From positions 1 to 64,000 of the forward strand of contig NZ_JAMGBG010000011.1 in the NCBI RefSeq assembly GCF_023516595.1: 64,000 nt of DNA, in the 5' to 3' direction. How positions within the stretch are numbered: position 1 is the stretch's first letter; every line of letters starts with the position of its first letter. Origin of the DNA: Streptomyces neyagawaensis (GTDB lineage: Bacteria > Actinomycetota > Actinomycetes > Streptomycetales > Streptomycetaceae). A program made the position numbers and the translations under genes. A model generated the notes under the pieces. The model did no database searches. It was not told where the DNA came from and saw only the letters and a program-made list of their open reading frames with translations. This document shows positions 25,209 through 34,583 of the stretch, in pieces.

Positions 25209-25233
25209 GCACGCCGACCTCTACTTCTCGGGC

Positions 25234-25578
25234 CTACGTGCGGTCGCCCTTCGGCTTGCCCCGCTGGTCCGGGGTGCCGTGCGGCGGTGGGCTCATCGGT
25301 TGCGGCGAGGTCGCCGGGGACACGGGGGAGCCGGAGCGGCGACCGTGCTGCTCCGGCCGCAGCGCACCGGGGTCGCCCGACGTGGGCTCCGCACCCGAGC
25401 GCAGCTGGTCCAGGCGCGCCGTCAGCAGTTGGGTCACCGGAAGCCGGTCGGCGTGGTCACGCTCGTACGCCAGCAGCTCCTCCACCTCTTCGGCGGTGAG
25501 CGACCGTACGCGGCTCTCCAGGCCGCCGATCGGCAGATGGTCGTAGTCGGGCAGTGGCAGCGTCCGGTGGTCTGCCAT
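25234..25578 (-). CDS. Small conserved actinobacterial protein
   Basis: About 114 aa. The first half, LPDYDHLPIGGLESRVRSL and then TAEEVEELLAYERDHADRLP, matches a conserved short helical domain found in small actinobacterial membrane-associated proteins. The second half is Pro/Gly/Ser-rich and disordered. ATG 25578 has AGAAGGAG at 8-base spacing, which decides the start over the GTG codons just upstream. Function unknown. Confidence 0.7.
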   Translation of the reverse strand: MADHRTLPLPDYDHLPIGGLESRVRSLTAEEVEELLAYERDHADRLPVTQLLTARLDQLRSGAEPTSGDPGALRPEQHGRRSGSPVSPATSPQPMSPPPHGTPDQRGKPKGDRT

Positions 25579-25717
25579 CACTTTCACTCCTTCTCGTGCA
25601 CTGTGGCGCTACACGCGCGTACCGCTCCGGTGACGCCGCGTGGTCCCGGGATGGGCCGGGGGCCGTCCGGGCAGCGGGCGGGCCCCTGCCGCAGCCGGGG
25701 CCCGCCGCTATGCGGGG

Positions 25718-26080
25718 TCAGTGGGCGCCGAGCCCACCGCTGCCGAAGGAACCGCTGCTGTTCTTGCTCCAGCGGGGCCGCTTCTTGTCGGGGTTGGGCC
25801 GGGTGCCTTGGTTCCCGTGCACCTCGTACGGCGTCAGCCGGTAGTCGCTCTTCGGGATCTCGTCCGGTTCACGGTTCGCCTGCTCCTCGCGCACGGGGCC
25901 GCCCTCGGGCAGCTTCGGCTGCTCCTCGGGGAGGGGGCGACGCGGCTCGCGCGCACGGACGCGCGCGCCCAGCCACAGGGCCCCGATCAGCACCGACACG
26001 ACGACCACCCCGGCGATGAACGGGGCGGCGCCGCCCAGCACACTGCGCTCTGCTGCGAAATTAGCCCATTCCGTGTTCAT
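25718..26080 (-). CDS. Single-pass membrane protein (DUF6479-like)
   Basis: 120 aa. One transmembrane helix (FIAGVVVVSVLIGALWLGARV) near the N terminus is followed by a charged, proline-rich cytoplasmic tail with EIPKSDYRLTPYEVHGNQGT, a stretch conserved among small Streptomyces proteins. The tail ends in a Gly/Ser-rich segment. Probably monocistronic. Function unknown. Confidence 0.7.
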   Translation of the reverse strand: MNTEWANFAAERSVLGGAAPFIAGVVVVSVLIGALWLGARVRAREPRRPLPEEQPKLPEGGPVREEQANREPDEIPKSDYRLTPYEVHGNQGTRPNPDKKRPRWSKNSSGSFGSGGLGAH

Positions 26081-26287
26081 ATGGGATGAATACCCCCAAA
26101 GGGTCGGGTGAACCTGGTCGGCTCACATGGGAGGCGGTCGGGACCGACCGTTCCTCGCCCCCGTGCCGGGGTGTGCACGGGTGCCCGGTCGGACGCCGGG
26201 GGAAACGGAACTCGGCGAACCGGCCTCGGCGAACCCGGCCCGGCGGCGCCCGCGTTTGACCGACAGCGCTCCGGCTACCCGCCTCGG

Positions 26288-26683
26288 GTGACCTCGACGA
26301 CGACATCCCAGCAGCAGGAACTCAAGCAGCAGGAACTCATCCGATTCCTCGAGGACCGCTTCGCGTGTGCGCAGGCGTGCACCGAATGTGCGCGTGCGTG
26401 TGCCCTGCGGGCGAGCCTCGCCGATCCGGGCGGCCCCGAGGAGCAGGAGCACATGCGGCGCAAGGGCATCATGTGCGCGGAGGTGTGCGACGCCACCTGC
26501 CGGGCGCTGTCCGAGCAGACCAACCTCGACGAAGCGGCCGTCCGCGTCCAGGTCGAGTGGTGCCGGACGGTCAGCCTGGAGTGCGCCCGCGTCTTCGACG
26601 AGCACCCCGGCGCCGAGGAGAGCGCCCGCGCCTGCCGCGCCTGCGCCCGCGCCTGCACGGACTTCCTCGTCACCCTCGGCTGA
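26288..26683 (+). CDS. Cys-rich four-helix copper-binding-type protein
   Basis: About 131 aa from GTG 26288. Twelve cysteines occur in helical C-x3-C spacing: FACAQACTECARACAL, GIMCAEVCDATCRAL, EWCRTVSLECARVF and ARACRACARACTDF. This is the arrangement of the four-helix-bundle copper-binding (DUF326/Csp-like) proteins, in which Cys line the bundle core and bind many Cu(I). It lacks a signal peptide, so cytosolic copper storage is likely. An upstream in-frame extension to 26108 is possible but has no family similarity. Confidence 0.82.
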   Translation: MTSTTTSQQQELKQQELIRFLEDRFACAQACTECARACALRASLADPGGPEEQEHMRRKGIMCAEVCDATCRALSEQTNLDEAAVRVQVEWCRTVSLECARVFDEHPGAEESARACRACARACTDFLVTLG

Positions 26684-26777
26684 ACCGCGCGGCCCCTTCG
26701 GGCGCGGGAGTCGAGCGGCGTCCAAGAGCGATCGGCCGGACCGCCACGTTCCCGTGTTCCCGTGTGTTCCCAATTAC

Positions 26778-26791
26778 TGGAACACGTTCTA
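26778..26791. promoter_or_regulatory. KstR-type operator upstream of acyl-CoA dehydrogenase
   Basis: TGGAACACGTTCTA fits the KstR motif TnnAACnnGTTnnA at every defined position. It lies 43 bases before the GTG start of the acyl-CoA dehydrogenase. KstR is the TetR-type repressor of cholesterol-catabolic genes in actinobacteria. The match is direct; regulation is inferred. Confidence 0.65.
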
Positions 26792-26834
26792 GCGTGTGCG
26801 CCGTCAGGTCGGCCTTGGGGAGCCTGGAGGCGCC

Positions 26835-28013
26835 GTGCACCTCGAATACACGCCCGAGCAGCAGCGGTTGCGCACCGAACTGCGCGCCTACTTCGCCGAG
26901 TTGGTCCCGGCAGGCGCCTACACCCGGCACTCCGAGCCGGCGGCGCAGAAGCGCTTCTACCGGCAGACCATCCGCCGCCTCGGCACGGACGGCTGGCTCG
27001 GCGTCGGCTGGCCCAAGGAGTACGGCGGACGCGGCCTGACCGCCATCGAGCAGTTCATCTTCTTCGACGAGGCGGCCCAGGCCGGTGTCCCACTGCCGCT
27101 GATGGCCCTCAACACCGTCGGCCCGACGATCATGCAGTACGGCACCGAGGAGCAGAAGTCGTACTTCCTGCCACGCGTCCTCTCCGGCGAGATCGACTTC
27201 GCGATCGGCTACAGCGAGCCCGACGCCGGTACGGACCTCGCCTCGCTGAAGACCCGCGCGGTGCGCGACGGCGACGAGTACGTCGTCAACGGCCAGAAGA
27301 TCTGGACGACCAACGGCGACACGGCGGACTGGGTGTGGCTCGCGACCCGCACCGACCCGGACGCACCACCGCACAAGGGCATCACCATGCTCCTCGTCCC
27401 GACCACCGACCCCGGCTACTCCTGCACCCTGATCAACACCCTCGCCTCGCACGACACCACCGCCAGCTACTACGAGAACATCCGCGTCCCCGTCTCCCGC
27501 CGCGTGGGTGAGGAGAACAAGGGCTGGCGGCTGATCACCAACCAGCTCAACCACGAACGCGTCACCCTCGCCGCCCACGGCACCATGGCGATCCGCTCCC
27601 TGCACAACGTCCAGCGCTGGGCCATGGAGACCAAGCTCGCCGACGGCCGCCGCGTCATCGACCTGCCCTGGGTGCGCCGCCGCCTCGCTCAGACCCACAC
27701 CCGGCTCGACGCGCTCAAGCTCCTCAACTGGCGCATGGTCAGCGCCGTCCAGGACGGCACGCTCACCCCGCAGGAGGCGTCCGCCGTCAAGGTCTACGGC
27801 TCCGAGGCCCGCCGCGACGCCTACGCCTGGCTCATGGAGATCGTCGCCGCCGGCGGCGCCCTCAAGGAGGGCTCGGCGGGCGCCGTCCTGCACGGCGAAC
27901 TCGAACGCGGCTACCGCTCAGCGGTCATCTTCACCTTCGGCGGCGGCAACAACGAGATCCAGCGCGAGATCATCGCCTGGATCGGCCTGGGCATGCCCAG
28001 GGTGCGGCGGTAG
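26835..28013 (+). CDS. Acyl-CoA dehydrogenase
   Basis: 392 aa from GTG 26835, preceded by GGAGG. Flavin- and substrate-binding segments are FAIGYSEPDAGTDLASLKT and DEYVVNGQKIWTTNGDTADW, with GWRLITNQLNHERVTLA and the C-terminal helical bundle FTFGGGNNEIQREIIAWIGLGMPR. This matches the FadE group that oxidises branched or steroid side-chain acyl-CoAs. A KstR-type operator lies directly upstream, which supports a steroid/isoprenoid-acid role. It appears monocistronic. Confidence 0.93.
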   Translation: MHLEYTPEQQRLRTELRAYFAELVPAGAYTRHSEPAAQKRFYRQTIRRLGTDGWLGVGWPKEYGGRGLTAIEQFIFFDEAAQAGVPLPLMALNTVGPTIMQYGTEEQKSYFLPRVLSGEIDFAIGYSEPDAGTDLASLKTRAVRDGDEYVVNGQKIWTTNGDTADWVWLATRTDPDAPPHKGITMLLVPTTDPGYSCTLINTLASHDTTASYYENIRVPVSRRVGEENKGWRLITNQLNHERVTLAAHGTMAIRSLHNVQRWAMETKLADGRRVIDLPWVRRRLAQTHTRLDALKLLNWRMVSAVQDGTLTPQEASAVKVYGSEARRDAYAWLMEIVAAGGALKEGSAGAVLHGELERGYRSAVIFTFGGGNNEIQREIIAWIGLGMPRVRR

Positions 28014-28143
28014 CCCGGTGTGACCACCGACGCTAGTTGTCACATAGCGAGGATGGTTGGCACCCAGAACCAACGGGATCGCGATGGCGGCGAAGTTGTG
28101 ACATGACAGCTGGCACCTTGCCACGAGAAGTGAAAGTTGCCCT

Positions 28144-28737
28144 TTACTCGGACCCCGTCGCGAGGTCGGCCCGCTTCAGGAGCGAGTGGTTGCCGCCTTC
28201 CGAGCCGCGAGTTCTCCCGCCGGCGCCGCGTCCGAGGTTGCCCGTGGGCCTACACCAGCGGCAGCTGGCGCTCTGGCGTGGATCTTGTAGGTGCCGTTCG
28301 CGAGGTCGAGGGCGGTGGATGACGGTTCCGAGATCGTCGTCGCTCTCGTGCAAGCTTGCGGATGCGAGGAGGAAATGGGTCACGGCCTCGCCGACGGCGA
28401 GCGTGTTCAAGGGCATCACGCTGGGTGCCGGTACACCGGGGACGTACCAGGTTTGCTCGCGTTCGGCCTCGGGGTGCATCTCGATGGCGAGTTCGGTCGG
28501 GTCGATGAGGCCGTTGCACCACATGCAGCCGACCCCGGACCGCCGAGGCCGACGATGGCCACGCGTAGCCGGGCCAGTGTCTCTTGCCCGCGATCGCCCA
28601 GAAGCCGTGCCTGCCGGTCCCCGAGAGCACGTCGTTCTCGCAGACGACGTGCGCGTCGAGGGCGTTGCGATACCAGTCGCGAAGTTCTTCGCGCGCGTCG
28701 TCTGTAGCACCGCGTGAGCCAGGCGCTTGCTACTCAT
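28144..28737 (-). pseudogene. Degenerate ThiF/E1-like adenylyltransferase remnant
   Basis: The C-terminal part is clear: GCMWCNGLIDPTELAIEMHP, WYVPGVPAPSVMPLNTLAVG and QSASCRWC, with the paired C-x-x-C zinc ligands of ThiF/MoeB/E1 enzymes. Upstream, the matching sequence REELRDWYRNALDAHVVCEN continues in a different frame, so at least two compensating frameshifts (near 28690 and 28545) interrupt the gene. The ATP-binding N-terminal half is absent. It lies at the downstream end of the catabolic operon. The parent could have been an E1 of a sulphur-transfer or ubiquitin-like conjugation module. Confidence 0.7.
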
Positions 28738-28786
28738 GGCGGGTTGTTCTCTGATCGAGCTGTACGGGCTTGAGTTGAACGGGGGG

Positions 28787-31114
28787 CTAATCGACCAGGT
28801 CCAGTGCGGCCCCGACGATGCTTTCGGTGTCAAGGTGGTGGTACCGGTAGACCTCGTCCAAGGAGCCGGACTGCCCGAAGCGGGTGACGCCGAGTGCTGT
28901 GGTCGGGACCTGGTTGATCGTGGCGAGGAAGGCCAGCGTGTGGGGGTGACCGTCCAGGATCGTGACCAGGGGTGTCGCCCTGTCGGCGGGAAACACCTCG
29001 TCAAGGATCCAGTGGTCGGCCGGGTCCTGGCCCTGGCGGGCACGCACGGCGCGGTAGAGGAGGTCGGGGCTGGTGACGCAGATGACGTCAGCCCGGATGC
29101 CGCTCCGCTCAAGGCGGTCGGCGGCTGCGAGGGCTTCCGGTACGAGGGCGCCCATGACGGCGAGGGTCACCGCCGGGTCGTCTGTGCGCCGCAGCGCGTA
29201 GGCCCCGGCCACGACCTGCCGTCGGCGGTGTTCCCGGGCGGCAGGATCGACCGGGACGGCGGCGAGGCCCTGATCAATCGGGCGGGTGGACAGTCGAAGG
29301 TAGGCCGATGTGCCATCCGGCTTCCCCAGGCGTCCGAGACTGGCCAGCAGGGTCCATTCGGTGTCGATGACGAAGGCCGGTTCGTAGGTGACGCAGCCGG
29401 GCTGTTCGATGCCGATGGAGGGAGTCTTGATCGATTGGTGGGCGCCGCCTTCCGGGGCGAGGGTCACCCCGGAAGGGGTGCCGACCAGAATGGACTGTCC
29501 CCCGGCGTAGATGCCGTACGACCACGGCTCCAGGGCGCGTTCGACGAACGGGTCGTAGAGCACGCCGATCGGCAGCAGGGGCTGGCCCCACCGGCTCCAG
29601 GCCGTGCCGAGCTCACTGATGAGGCCGACCAGGTTGACCTCGGCGATGCCCAACTCGATGTGCTGTCCGCCGGGCTGTTCCCGCCAGTGCAGGATCGTTT
29701 CGCGGTCGTCGGCGAACCAGTCGGTCCGCTCGGTGGCCGACCAGACACCGACCTTGTTGACCCACCCACCGAGATTCGTCGATGAACTGACGTCGGGGCT
29801 CACCGTCACTATGCGCCGCGCGACCTCGGGCGCCTGGCGGGTGAGGTCGAGCAGAGTCCGACCGAGCGCGGCCTGGGTGGTGGCCTTTGTGGACGTGGAG
29901 GTGCGGCCGAGGTCGAGCGGCAGAGTCTGCGGCGGGGCCGGGGAGACTTCCTCCCGTCGCAGGCGGTGGGAGGTCTTGAGGCAGAGTTCCGCCGCAAGGC
30001 TGCCCGCGGGTGGCAGGCGCCACGGGTCGTCCACATCAGCCCCGACCCGGTCCTCCAGCTGACCGATCTGGTCCCCGGTGAGCAGCGCGGAGTGGTTCTG
30101 AGGGTGGCCCTGCATGGGCAGGCCGTAGCCTTTGACGGTGTAGGCGAGGATCACGGTGGGCCGTGTGTCGTCGATCGCGCCGAATGCCGCGTCGAGCCCG
30201 TCAAGATCATGGCCGCCGAGGTTGGCCAGGGCCCTGACCAAGCTCTCGTCGTCCAGTCCGGCGATCAGCTTGGTGATGCCGGCCGCATCGGGGCCGATGC
30301 CGGGCAGCCGACGACGTACCTCGTCGGCGTCGCAGCGCAACAGGCGCTGGAATTCCGGGTTGCTCATCTCGTCGATACGTCGGCGAAGGGCGTCTCCGCC
30401 CGGCTGACGGAAGAGTTGTTCGAGGACTTTTCCGTATTTCAGCTCCATCACCTGCCAGCCGGCAGCGCTGAAGAGCCCACGGAGTCGGTCTGCGGCCAGG
30501 TGCGGGACGACCCTGTCCAGCGACTGGCGGTTGAGGTCGACGATCCACACGATCTCGCCCAGGTCGGAGACGGCAGGGTCCCGCACGGCCTCCCACACCG
30601 CTCCCTCGTCGAGTTCGGCGTCGCCGACCAGCGAGTACTGCCGGCCGGTGCCGGCTCCGCCGAAGGCACACTCCACATAGCGGCGGGTCACCGCGCCCCA
30701 TATCGGCGCGGTCGCGCCGATGCCCACGGAGCCGGTGGAGTAGTCCACCGGGTCAGGGTCCTTCGCGCGGCTCGGGTAGCTCTGCAGCCCGCCGAACTCG
30801 CGCAGCCGAGAGAGGTAGGACCCGTCGAGGCTGCCCAGCAGGTAGTTGATCGCGTGCAGGACGGGCGAGGCGTGCGGCTTGACCGAAACCCGGTCGCCGG
30901 CGCGCAGATGCCTGAACCACAAGACGGTCATCAGCGACACCATCGAGGCCGACGACGCCTGGTGTCCGCCCACCTTCAGGCCCGAAGCGTTGGGGCGGAC
31001 CCGATTGGCATGGTCGACCATCGCGGTCGACAACCACAGAACCCGGTTCTCGACCTCGCGGAGTACGGTGAGGTCCTCGCAGGCTGTGGTTCGGTCGAGT
31101 GGGGGGCTTGCCAT
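28787..31114 (-). CDS. Transketolase-like / pyruvate dehydrogenase E1-like enzyme
   Basis: 775 aa with the homodimeric E1 (AceE-like) layout. N-terminal TPP domain: GHQASSASMVSLMTVLWF, then LVGDAELDEGAVWEAV and WIVDLNRQSLDRVVP (Mg-TPP GDxxL...N motif). Mid part: YTVKGYGLPMQGHPQNHSAL. C-terminal pyrimidine domain: GIAEVNLVGLISELG and TLAPEGGAHQSIKTPSIG. It is shorter than AceE (about 900 aa) and has no lipoamide E2 nearby. It probably acts on a 2-keto acid formed in the adjoining ring-cleavage pathway. GAGGA precedes ATG 31114. Last intact gene of the operon. Confidence 0.85.
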   Translation of the reverse strand: MASPPLDRTTACEDLTVLREVENRVLWLSTAMVDHANRVRPNASGLKVGGHQASSASMVSLMTVLWFRHLRAGDRVSVKPHASPVLHAINYLLGSLDGSYLSRLREFGGLQSYPSRAKDPDPVDYSTGSVGIGATAPIWGAVTRRYVECAFGGAGTGRQYSLVGDAELDEGAVWEAVRDPAVSDLGEIVWIVDLNRQSLDRVVPHLAADRLRGLFSAAGWQVMELKYGKVLEQLFRQPGGDALRRRIDEMSNPEFQRLLRCDADEVRRRLPGIGPDAAGITKLIAGLDDESLVRALANLGGHDLDGLDAAFGAIDDTRPTVILAYTVKGYGLPMQGHPQNHSALLTGDQIGQLEDRVGADVDDPWRLPPAGSLAAELCLKTSHRLRREEVSPAPPQTLPLDLGRTSTSTKATTQAALGRTLLDLTRQAPEVARRIVTVSPDVSSSTNLGGWVNKVGVWSATERTDWFADDRETILHWREQPGGQHIELGIAEVNLVGLISELGTAWSRWGQPLLPIGVLYDPFVERALEPWSYGIYAGGQSILVGTPSGVTLAPEGGAHQSIKTPSIGIEQPGCVTYEPAFVIDTEWTLLASLGRLGKPDGTSAYLRLSTRPIDQGLAAVPVDPAAREHRRRQVVAGAYALRRTDDPAVTLAVMGALVPEALAAADRLERSGIRADVICVTSPDLLYRAVRARQGQDPADHWILDEVFPADRATPLVTILDGHPHTLAFLATINQVPTTALGVTRFGQSGSLDEVYRYHHLDTESIVGAALDLVD

Positions 31115-31154
31115 GGTTGCTGTCCTCTACTTCGGTGTAAAACACGAACCGTGA

Positions 31155-31172
31155 GAGTGCGCTTCCGCACTC
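31155..31172. repeat. Small perfect hairpin between ligase and transketolase genes
   Basis: GAGTGCG-CTTC-CGCACTC is a 7-bp perfect stem with a tetraloop in the 220-base spacer upstream of the transketolase-like gene. The rest of the spacer shows no gene. It may be an mRNA processing or stability element. Confidence 0.45.
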
Positions 31173-31334
31173 AAATCAGCAGGGTGAGGAGCCATCGGGA
31201 AGGCTGCCTGGTTCGAGCCGGTCTGGGAGTCGTGAGCGTGAGCGATGCGCGAGGACCCACCGCTCTGACCAAGAGTGCGCCCGCATCCTTGCGAGAGGTC
31301 TTTCAGCGTGTGACGGCGGCCGCCGGTAAACGTG

Positions 31335-33325
31335 TCACTGTTCGGCGCCTTCGGATTCGGCGGTACGCCAGGCCCAGGTCACGGCATAGCGGGACAGTGT
31401 CTCCTCGACTGACGCCGGATCGGCCGACTCCTGGACGATGACGGTCAGCCAGCCGTCGGCAGTGGTTACGTCGAGGACGGCTTCAGGCAGGTCGCCTGCC
31501 AGGACCCTCCGCAAGGCGTCCTCACGGAGCGTCGGCTTGAAGGGTTTACCGACGGCGGTGACCGGCAGTTCGCTGACGATGTGGACGTCTTTGGGGGCTG
31601 CGGCCGGCTCGGGAACTCCGGCGGCGGCCCAGGCACACAGGTCGGTCTCGTCCACCCCTGCGCCGGGGCGGACCGTCACATAGGCGATCGGGACCTCACC
31701 CGAGTGTGGATCGGGACGGCCGACGGCACTGGCGCCGGTCACGTCGGGATGGTCGAGGAGGGCGTCCTCGATGACGCTCGGGTCGATGTTGTGCCCGCCT
31801 CGGATGATCAGGTCCTTGGCTCGGCCGGTCAGGTAGACGTACCCGTCCGTGTCGACTCGTCCCAGGTCGCCGGTGTCCAACCAGCCGTCGATGACCTTGC
31901 CGGCCGGTTCGGTGACGGGGCGCCCGCCCGGTCCGGGCCGAAGGTAGCCGGGGAACACGGTGGGGCCGCTGATCATCAGCACGCCGTTCTGGCCGGCCGG
32001 GAGGTCCCTGCCGTCGGCGACGGCCTTGATCTGCTGGTACGGCAGGCGCTGGCCGACGGAACCGGCGCGGATGCTGCCGGGAAGACTGCGGGCGCTCGCG
32101 CAGGTGGCCTCGGTCAGACCGTAGCCCTCACACAGAGGAACACCAGTGTGCTGCTCGAACGCGTGCCGGACAGCCGATGGCAACGGTGAGGCTCCGACGG
32201 CGGCGAAGCGGAGGCTGGACAGATCAGCGTCCACCGGGATCTGGGAGAGGACCGAGTACACCGTGGGAACGCCGGACATGGTCGCCACCTGGTACTTCTC
32301 GATGAGTTTCCAGATGACGCCGTAAAGGTTCGGGTCGCGGTAGCCGAGTGGACCCGTCCACAGGGTTCGCTGCCCCCGGAACAGCGGGGCCAGACCGGTG
32401 ACCAGCAAGGCGTTCACGTGGAAGAGCGGCAGTCCGGCCAGAAGGGTGGCGCCCTCGTCGAGAGGAGAGGTGGCGGCGAGGCTCCAGGCCATCGTGACCT
32501 CGTTGCCGTGCGTGTGGGCGGCGAGCTTGGGTGCCCCGGTGGTGCCGCCGGTGTGGAAGTAGGAAGCCAGGTCGTCAGGTCCGGGCCGGTCAGGCGCGTC
32601 AAGGTGGTCGGAGGTCGCATGGAGTGCGAGATCCTCCAGATATGCCGTGCGTACGGCGCTCTCTGTGAGCGGTGGTCGGTCGCGCCGGCACCGTCAGGGC
32701 GCAGTGCCAGGACAGCGGCCAGGTCCAGTTCCTCGCCCAGCGATACGGCCAGTGCCCAGATCTCGGGGCTGAGCTCCGGCCCGGCGGCAACCAGTACTCG
32801 TGCGCCACCGAGCTGCAGCAGGTGCGTGACCGAAACCCGCGACAGCGTCGGGTTGATCGGCTGGGCGACGCCGACCGCCTGCGCCGCGAGGATCGCGGCC
32901 AGCAACGTGCCGGTATTGGTCGAGAGCAGCCCCACCGCGTCGCCACGGCCGATGCCGAGCCCGGTGAACACGTTCGCGAGCGCGGTGACCTCAGCGGAGA
33001 GATCCGCGAACGTCCACGTTGTCGGAGTGAGCCAACTGGCCGCGTCCGGTAGCAGAACGGCAGCGTCAGAGTCCGGCCACCGCGCCGCGGCGCGCTCGAC
33101 CAGCTCATAGGTGCTGGTCGGCAGCCCACGATCCGCCAGCGGAACAGCCTCGATCGCCGTCAGGTCCGTGCTCTGCGGCCAGAGCAGGTCCGTGGCCTGG
33201 GCGGCCGCACGGTCTTCCACGTGACTGGCCGCCTGGACGGTTGCAACGACCGAGTGGGCAGGCAGGTCGGGACGGTCCGGACCTGTGGTGTCTCCAGCCC
33301 GTCCGGCGGTGGCATCGGTGCTCAC
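31335..33325 (-). pseudogene. Acyl-CoA ligase (AMP-binding) with a frameshift
   Basis: Both halves are excellent matches to ANL-family CoA ligases but lie in different frames. N-terminal part from GTG 33325: GLPTSTYELVERAAARWPD, ALANVFTGLGIGRGDAVGLL and PINPTLSRVSVTHLLQLGGA. C-terminal part: ASYFHTGGTTGAPKLAAHTH (P-loop), YGLTEATC, GWLDTGDLGRVDTDGYVYLTGRAKDLIIRGGHNI, and the catalytic Lys in GKPFKP. The frame changes by one base between about 32640 and 32690. If the shift is a sequencing error the product would be about 660 aa and would activate an aromatic or side-chain acid; otherwise the gene is dead. Confidence 0.82.
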
Positions 33326-33341
33326 GAATTCTTCTCTCAGG

Positions 33342-34583
33342 TCAGACGATGGCTGCGATGTGCTCGGTGACACCCAGGAGTGCCTTGCCGTAGGTCTCCA
33401 GGGAGACCTGGGGCAGGATGAACGCGTGGCGGGCCGCCACATTGGAGTCGCGCCAGATCCTCTGCAGGGCGTTGACCTCGGCGAAGCTGCCGGCACCGTT
33501 GGCGTCCAAGAGGATGTTGAGCGCCTTGTTGACGCTCCGCAGCGCGATCGCTGCGTCGCCGCGGATGCGGGCCCGGGCAGTCAGGTCGGGAAACTCGCCG
33601 CGGACGGCATACCGCTGGACGTCGTCAGCGGCACGATAGGCGTGCAGGTGCGCAGTGTCGATCGTGAGGGCTGCCTCGGCGACGAGCAATTGGAAGGCCA
33701 CCGAGTCGGCCTGCCGAGTGAAGGTCGTGTACGCCAGAGCCTTGCTCGGTGCCGTCGCCAGGACCAGGTCCAGAGCGGCGCGGGCCATGCCCAGCTGGGG
33801 GCCGACGAGAACCATGACGAGCATCGGTGCGACTGCTGAGCGGTAGCTCGGAGACTCGGGATGGTCAGCGACGTTGGCACCCGTAGCCCCGGCGACCACA
33901 GACAGCACCCTGTGCTCGGGAACGAATACGTCCGCGGCGACGATCGTGTTGCTGCCCGACGCGCGCATGCCCGCGACGTGCCACGTGTCCTCGACCCGGT
34001 AGTCCGCACGCGGAATCATCACCATCGCCTGGTCGACCGTCTCGCCGTTCTCGTCCTGCACCAGCACTCCGCAAGCGGCCCAGCTCGAATGCAGGCTCGC
34101 GGACGCATAAGCCCACGTGCCGCTCACTCGATAGCCGCCGTCGACCTTGTGGGCGGTGCCCGATGGAGTCACGACGCCCGACAGGATGGTGTCCGGCCCG
34201 TCGGCGAACACCTCATCGATGGCCGGACCGGGGAAGAGACTCGCGGCCCAGGCATTGACATTGGACAGGGTGACGACCCATGAGGTCCCGCCGTCAGCCT
34301 CGGCAACCGCCGCCGACACATCGAGCAGACCGCGCAAGCTGGACTCCAGGCCGCCATGGCGACGCGGTACCGCGATCCGGAACGCTCCGGCCTGCTGGAG
34401 CGCGGCGATGCTCTCTGGCGCCACCCTCCGGTCCTGCTCGCCCTGGGTGGCGTTCCTCCGTAGCAGAGGTGCAAGCTCGCGGATGCGCGCAACCACGTCG
34501 TCCCCAGCTGCCTGATTCTGCACGGTTTCCGACGAACTGCTTCGCAACGAGGTCAATTGGGTCTCCACAGGGTTTTGGATCAC
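33342..34583 (-). CDS. Acyl-CoA-dehydrogenase-like flavin monooxygenase (group D)
   Basis: 413 aa. The fold is acyl-CoA dehydrogenase-like: FRIAVPRRHGGLESSLRGLLDV, ADGGTSWVVTLSNVNAWAASLFP, YRVSGTWAYASASLHSSWAA and WHVAGMRASGSNTIVAADVFVP. These are shared with HsaA, HpaB/C2-type hydroxylases and DszC. The C terminus lacks the acyl-CoA catalytic Glu context. Such enzymes use FMNH2/FADH2 from a separate reductase to hydroxylate phenols. The flavin reductase is the directly preceding gene (GTGA overlap), confirming a two-component system. Start is GTG 34583. Confidence 0.88.
   Translation of the reverse strand: MIQNPVETQLTSLRSSSSETVQNQAAGDDVVARIRELAPLLRRNATQGEQDRRVAPESIAALQQAGAFRIAVPRRHGGLESSLRGLLDVSAAVAEADGGTSWVVTLSNVNAWAASLFPGPAIDEVFADGPDTILSGVVTPSGTAHKVDGGYRVSGTWAYASASLHSSWAACGVLVQDENGETVDQAMVMIPRADYRVEDTWHVAGMRASGSNTIVAADVFVPEHRVLSVVAGATGANVADHPESPSYRSAVAPMLVMVLVGPQLGMARAALDLVLATAPSKALAYTTFTRQADSVAFQLLVAEAALTIDTAHLHAYRAADDVQRYAVRGEFPDLTARARIRGDAAIALRSVNKALNILLDANGAGSFAEVNALQRIWRDSNVAARHAFILPQVSLETYGKALLGVTEHIAAIV

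Noticed and set aside
28014..28143. TTGTCACA...TTGTGACA inverted repeat and GTTGG/CCAAC hairpin after the acyl-CoA dehydrogenase
   Set aside because: Widely spaced, no T-run and no gene start close by; too weak to call an operator or terminator.
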